Assembly (NCBI GenBank): GCA_003024985.2
Contig: PXIH01S0000686.1
Length of the DNA stretch: 11,273 nt
Reading direction: 5' to 3' (one strand)
DNA from: Euperipatoides rowelli
Taxonomy: Eukaryota > Onychophora > Udeonychophora > Euonychophora > Peripatopsidae
In this document: positions 9,201 through 11,273 of the stretch, in pieces
Position numbering within the stretch: the first letter of the stretch is position 1
Layout: each line of letters begins with the position of its first letter
Made by a program: the position numbers and the translations under genes
The notes under the pieces: generated by a model
The model's input: the letters and a program-made list of their open reading frames with translations, nothing else
What the model was told of the DNA's origin: nothing
Database searches by the model: none

Positions 9201-10452
9201 ACATAGTAGAATGACATCGTCCAGATTCATAGGAACATTCTAATAGCCACAAAGCATACTTGACTAGATCTGATAACACATGATCTGGAAGCAAGCATAT
9301 TTTTTCCATAGCATCTTCACTGTATGCTAAAAAGTAAAGACACATAGATACTCCTGCAGCAGCCATGGATGGCCGATAAACTTCCAACAAACGCTGAACA
9401 CCACCCTCCATTATGAATTCCAATGTGAATTTTTTATGGCATAACAATGAGGCAAGATACCTAAGAGCCTCAAAGGCTAAGTGAACATCCATATTTTCTT
9501 TTGGCTCTATGTAATGAAATATTAATTGCATGGCATTATGTTCAAAAACATAACCTAATAATTCTTGATATTCTCCCATTGGGGTCAAATATCGTAGAAT
9601 GAGCCTTTGTTGCATGTCTTTACCTAATGGATACATATGATAAGAACCGATAATGTAGGGTTCCATTTCAGCCCAGCTGCTGTTGCTTTCTTCACTAAAA
9701 ATAGCTGGTTTCTCACGAGAATCTTCCGATTTAAATAATTCTCCAACAGACTTTATCGGCCTTCCTTTACCCCGAGGGGACAACTTTATCTTTTTTAGTG
9801 GTGGTTGCAATTTCATATTTTGAATTGAACCATTCACATATTTTTCTTCCATTGGAAACAGATCAGAATTGCAATCAATACCATTAACCATGTCAATATT
9901 ATTTTTGTCCACAAGTCTGTATAGCCGTTGCAACATTATGGGAACCAGAACAGAATTCTGTTCTCTAAAATTGCCAGCAACTTCCTGAATTTCCATTGCA
10001 GCAGCAAGCAAACCAGTAGCATAGGACTGCAAAGGTTCTGATGCTTCTTTAGCACACTTTATAAGATGCTTAACTAATCCCTCTGTTTCTTGAAACACTA
10101 CTGACGTTTCCAATCCAGGAACAATATCCAAGAGGAGTCGACATGCCACAGTGTTTAATTCTCTATTATCTCTACTCAAAAGATATGTATTTACAAGCTT
10201 ATTCATATAATCATCATTCTTAAAAAGAGCTTTTAATAAATGACCCAGAGCACAATCAGGATAAGTTCGATTAGGATGTCGATCATCAAAAGGATCTGGG
10301 TCCATTTTTAAATAGGCTTCCGTCTCTTTTTCAACCAATTCTGCAATTCTATTAAGAATAGGTATCGGATCTGAACCATTTGCATTTTCTCTATCCCAGC
10401 TTTCCAACAGTTCGTTTAACTCTACTATAGAATCGTTCGGTTGTGATCCCAT
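6223..10452 (-). CDS. DCAF1: DCAF1 (VprBP), DDB1-CUL4 ubiquitin-ligase substrate receptor, intronless
   Basis: DCAF1 binds DDB1 and presents substrates to the CUL4-RBX1 ubiquitin ligase, mainly in the nucleus; family work also links it to a UBR5/DYRK2 ligase, Merlin signalling and histone H2A. The 1409 residues (human about 1507) keep the family order. Residues 1-770 are helical/armadillo-like, with the near-invariant [10 protein letters not shown] at 51-60 and [12 protein letters not shown] at 105-116. A basic, NLS-like patch lies at 220-234. LisH is at about 794-826, TTPPPPPL at 839-846, and a conserved [15 protein letters not shown] helix at 936-950. The WD40 domain covers about 1010-1325 with both DDB1-contact WDxR motifs, W1177-R1180 and W1213-R1216. 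The tail 1326-1401 is almost all Asp/Glu. The ATG sits in AAAATATGG (A at -3, G at +4) and an in-frame TAA lies 24 bases upstream, so no N-terminal extension is possible without splicing. The coding region has no introns, unlike vertebrate orthologues. No frameshift or internal stop is present. Confidence 0.97.
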   Translation of the reverse strand: MGSQPNDSIVELNELLESWDRENANGSDPIPILNRIAELVEKETEAYLKMDPDPFDDRHPNRTYPDCALGHLLKALFKNDDYMNKLVNTYLLSRDNRELNTVACRLLLDIVPGLETSVVFQETEGLVKHLIKCAKEASEPLQSYATGLLAAAMEIQEVAGNFREQNSVLVPIMLQRLYRLVDKNNIDMVNGIDCNSDLFPMEEKYVNGSIQNMKLQPPLKKIKLSPRGKGRPIKSVGELFKSEDSREKPAIFSEESNSSWAEMEPYIIGSYHMYPLGKDMQQRLILRYLTPMGEYQELLGYVFEHNAMQLIFHYIEPKENMDVHLAFEALRYLASLLCHKKFTLEFIMEGGVQRLLEVYRPSMAAAGVSMCLYFLAYSEDAMEKICLLPDHVLSDLVKYALWLLECSYESGRCHSTMFFGLSFSFRAILELFDQQDGLRKLFNVISTLEILSIDGRSSLLSDDQIIAGRQTTRHVCVSLKRYFEAHLTIKADQIKRAHARNDGGTLPMPMPTYKAMKFSADIFQENMEVLLNLMPLRMRWEPVLELHKLQGITLLLQLVGMSAEWNYTGRAEILRNALDVLAICCLTPRTQFRLCEPVELPEDTSTIGMSILLGVAEGEVISDPDVQKSALGVVINCVCGPTARVGNSVGKIICGSAKKKTNMRSGEDMLSKMWNCVRSNNGIMVLLSLLTVKAPISDADSIRALSCCALVGLVRSEMVRQIISKLPLFTRGELQVLMKEPILQDKRSEHVKFCRYASELIEKVTGKPLSSHMESSLSKINKADVVAQTKIDFNEKELLQLIHQHLMNKGYHESALALQKEASLPKYGFTPAIVPGIHTTPPPPPLKIARHILTAAATSGTSPIIRNYSNNMVNTPSGLGNTPIKINLLNKNHINGSSNSKNVKHRIRQKSSYGDFQYSPIMKKQNIVKSQTPSMSLDAIITEYLRKQHEHCKNPVVPCPPFSLFIPHHCPEPMYRNSAPNNVTARIFRRLAFPVHGGMDGAKLNRKHIYSRFRPVRSYRGVEEEGCFCCCAFSHDDEYLYLGTYTGEIKQYNISTRVEESSFNCHTSALTLLEPSRDGKLMLTSASWGRPLSGVWAFQNNSLELKHFFENDHHIEFSKLSQDRIVGTKEETAHIYDVVTGQLIMTLFDADLANNYTKNRATYSPFDDLVLSDGVLWDVRGGNSIHKFDKFNPHISGVFHPMGLEIIINSEIWDLRTFHLLHTVPALDQCQIVFNNAGDVIYGAMHQLDDDNDLGEESVKSPFGSSFRTFDATDYSNIATIDIKKNIFDLCTDKSDSLLAIIENQGARDGIVEESICRLYEVGRTKDQDDEQEDEDEDEADDMDDDEISDDDDDDDEEEETEENPGEENGNPEDGGTEGEDDQDEDFSIDSDDDDDEEDDDVLFALNEI
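7918..7934. repeat. (GGT)n coding microsatellite in the DCAF1 Pro-rich linker
   Basis: Five to six GGT units on the plus strand encode the run of five prolines at about residues 841-845. The proline run is a family feature, so this is a conserved low-complexity segment rather than a recent expansion. Confidence 0.7.
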
Positions 10453-10486
10453 ATTTTCAAAGTTTGGATGTGTTTTTTATAATAAA

Positions 10487-10501
10487 TTATACAAACGCCA
10501 T
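10487..10501 (-). other. Possible four-codon uORF ahead of DCAF1
   Basis: If transcription starts upstream of 10501, the leader contains ATG GCG TTT GTA TAA, encoding Met-Ala-Phe-Val. It ends 34 bases before the DCAF1 ATG. Its ATG has ACACATGG context with G at +4. The same ATGGCG is a YY1-like word, which may be why it is there. uORF function is unproven. Confidence 0.3.
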
Positions 10502-10817
10502 GTGTTCGATCGCCGCAATGCTTTCATGAAGGTAAATTATTAGTTAAAAGAATTCTTTAGCTGATTAGTTATTATTGGACATGTCTTGATTTTTAAAAGT
10601 AAACAAACATCTGGTTATTTTTTTTTTTACTTAACTTAAATTCTCCGGGTTTTGGTTAATCACAAAAATACATGGAGTAAGGTTTTCGTTTGGTCACGCG
10701 TTACTTTGCGTAAGTTTTAGATACTTACATACATTTACTATTTTGAGCGCCATAAATTTTTAGTGAGGCCGGCAAGAATCTACGGCGATGTTGTTTTCAC
10801 ACAACTCCTGGCTATGA

Positions 10818-10827
10818 TGACGCGTCA
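10818..10827. promoter_or_regulatory. Perfect palindrome TGACGCGTCA (ATF/bZIP-like)
   Basis: These 10 bases are self-complementary and consist of two TGACG half-sites abutting. This is a CRE-like dyad with two extra central bases, about 370 bases upstream of the DCAF1 start codon. Binding is inferred from the half-site only. Confidence 0.4.
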
Positions 10828-10833
10828 AGATTC

Positions 10834-10853
10834 AGTAGCTAGTGGTAGCTACT
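10834..10853. repeat. Perfect 8-bp hairpin AGTAGCTA-GTGG-TAGCTACT
   Basis: Two perfect 8-base arms flank a four-base loop, seven bases past the TGACGCGTCA palindrome. In the promoter region it may be a binding site or chance. Confidence 0.6.
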
Positions 10854-10982
10854 CATATAATTAATTTTTTATTAAGTTTATCACATTTTCACAATATATG
10901 AAATTTAAAAAAAAAAATGGATGTAATAAAATGCTTTTTGAGGGATGAAAGAGAATAATATTTCTAGCTCGTTGGTCTGGTC

Positions 10983-10990
10983 TGACGTCA
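10983..10990. promoter_or_regulatory. Consensus CRE, TGACGTCA
   Basis: This is an exact 8-base cAMP-response/ATF palindrome, 531 bases from the DCAF1 start codon. With the TGACGCGTCA dyad at 10818 it makes two bZIP-type sites in the same presumed regulatory region. Confidence 0.45.
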
Positions 10991-11079
10991 CAAAAATAGT
11001 GTGTTAAGCGTTGTGAAAACAGACAAGCGTCTGAATCTCGGATTTCACAGCTTGGATCCTCTCAATAAAAAAAAAGATT

Positions 11080-11176
11080 GTTTACGTGGTTTCAGTCACA
11101 ATTTGATGATGTATTTTTACTATATTATTAATTTTTGTCAGCTCATATCATCAAATTCTGACTGAAACACGTAAAC
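11080..11176. repeat. Near-perfect 31-bp inverted repeat with 36-base spacer
   Basis: The arm 11080-11110 (GTTTACGTGGTTTCAGTCAC...) is the reverse complement of 11147-11176 with one mismatch and one single-base gap. The AT-rich spacer is 11111-11146. The right arm ends one base before the recognisable LINE reading frame. It could be a fold-back insertion, or an inverted duplication made when the LINE copy integrated. Confidence 0.85.
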
Positions 11177-11273
11177 TGGGCTAAGGTTTGGCAAATGGAT
11201 TTTAATGTAGCTAAATGTCAGATAGTTCATTTTGGTAGAAATAATAATAAGTTTAAATACAGTATGAATGGTA
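11162..11273 (+). mobile_element. LINE reverse-transcriptase fragment, runs off the window
   Basis: The plus-strand frame from 11177 reads WAKVWQMDFNVAKC, then HFGRNN and YSMNG. This matches the W..x.FN..KC...HFG..N....Y.MNG block that follows the YADD box in Jockey/CR1/I-type non-LTR retrotransposons. The frame opens after a TGA at 11159-11161, so the catalytic YADD region is missing and the copy appears 5'-truncated. The 3' part continues beyond 11273. It lies head-to-head with DCAF1, about 0.7 kb upstream of its start codon. The clade cannot be settled from about 32 residues. Confidence 0.75.

Larger units (their letters stand above)
10453..11040 (-). promoter_or_regulatory. Probable DCAF1 promoter and 5' UTR region
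   Basis: This stretch carries more CpG than the rest of the non-coding window (CACGCG, GAGCGCC, GGCCGGC, ACGGCG, GACGCGTC, GACGTC). That is what one expects at the start of a housekeeping gene. On the gene strand, ACATGGCG at 10496-10503 and TTATGGCGC at 10748-10756 resemble YY1 sites, which often sit near start sites of such genes. No positioned TATA box is convincing: TTATAAAA is only about 25 bases before the ATG. The transcription start is not determined. The sites could equally serve a divergent plus-strand transcript, for which I see no gene. Confidence 0.5.

Overview
The window looks like AT-rich nuclear DNA from an invertebrate animal. It has one long animal-type gene, mononucleotide and dinucleotide runs, spliceosomal-type splice signals, a miniature DNA-transposon-like element and a piece of a LINE reverse transcriptase. 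I cannot fix the phylum from the sequence.

The only secure gene is on the minus strand at 6223-10452. It is a complete, uninterrupted 1409-codon reading frame for DCAF1 (VprBP), the substrate receptor that couples targets to the DDB1-CUL4 ubiquitin ligase. All family landmarks are in order: an N-terminal helical/armadillo-like half, a LisH motif, a Pro-rich linker, a WD40 domain with both WDxR DDB1-contact motifs, and an extreme Asp/Glu tail. There are no introns in the coding region. A poly(A) signal lies about 40 bases past the stop. The upstream side (about 10453-11040) is richer in CpG and holds CRE/ATF-type sites, YY1-like ATGGCG sites and a tiny uORF, so it reads as the promoter.

Positions 1-6170 hold no long gene. 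They contain a poly-C/(AC)n tract (454-499), a degenerate TGTAATGTAAA array (about 690-1050), a second poly-C run (1933-1949), a cluster of ACTGTATATACAGT-type palindromes (about 2555-2965), a G-rich island (5178-5211) and several small inverted repeats. Two adjacent minus-strand blocks (3239-3290 and 3135-3168) have canonical splice borders and compatible phase, and may be short exons of an unidentified gene.

The most interesting non-genic object is at 4031-4720. It has CAGGG...CCCTG ends and is flanked by a 7/8-matching 8-base direct duplication, which fits a non-autonomous hAT-type element. Inside are subterminal direct repeats and a long internal fold-back. At the right edge, a near-perfect 31-bp inverted repeat (11080-11176) abuts a LINE reverse-transcriptase fragment that runs off the window.
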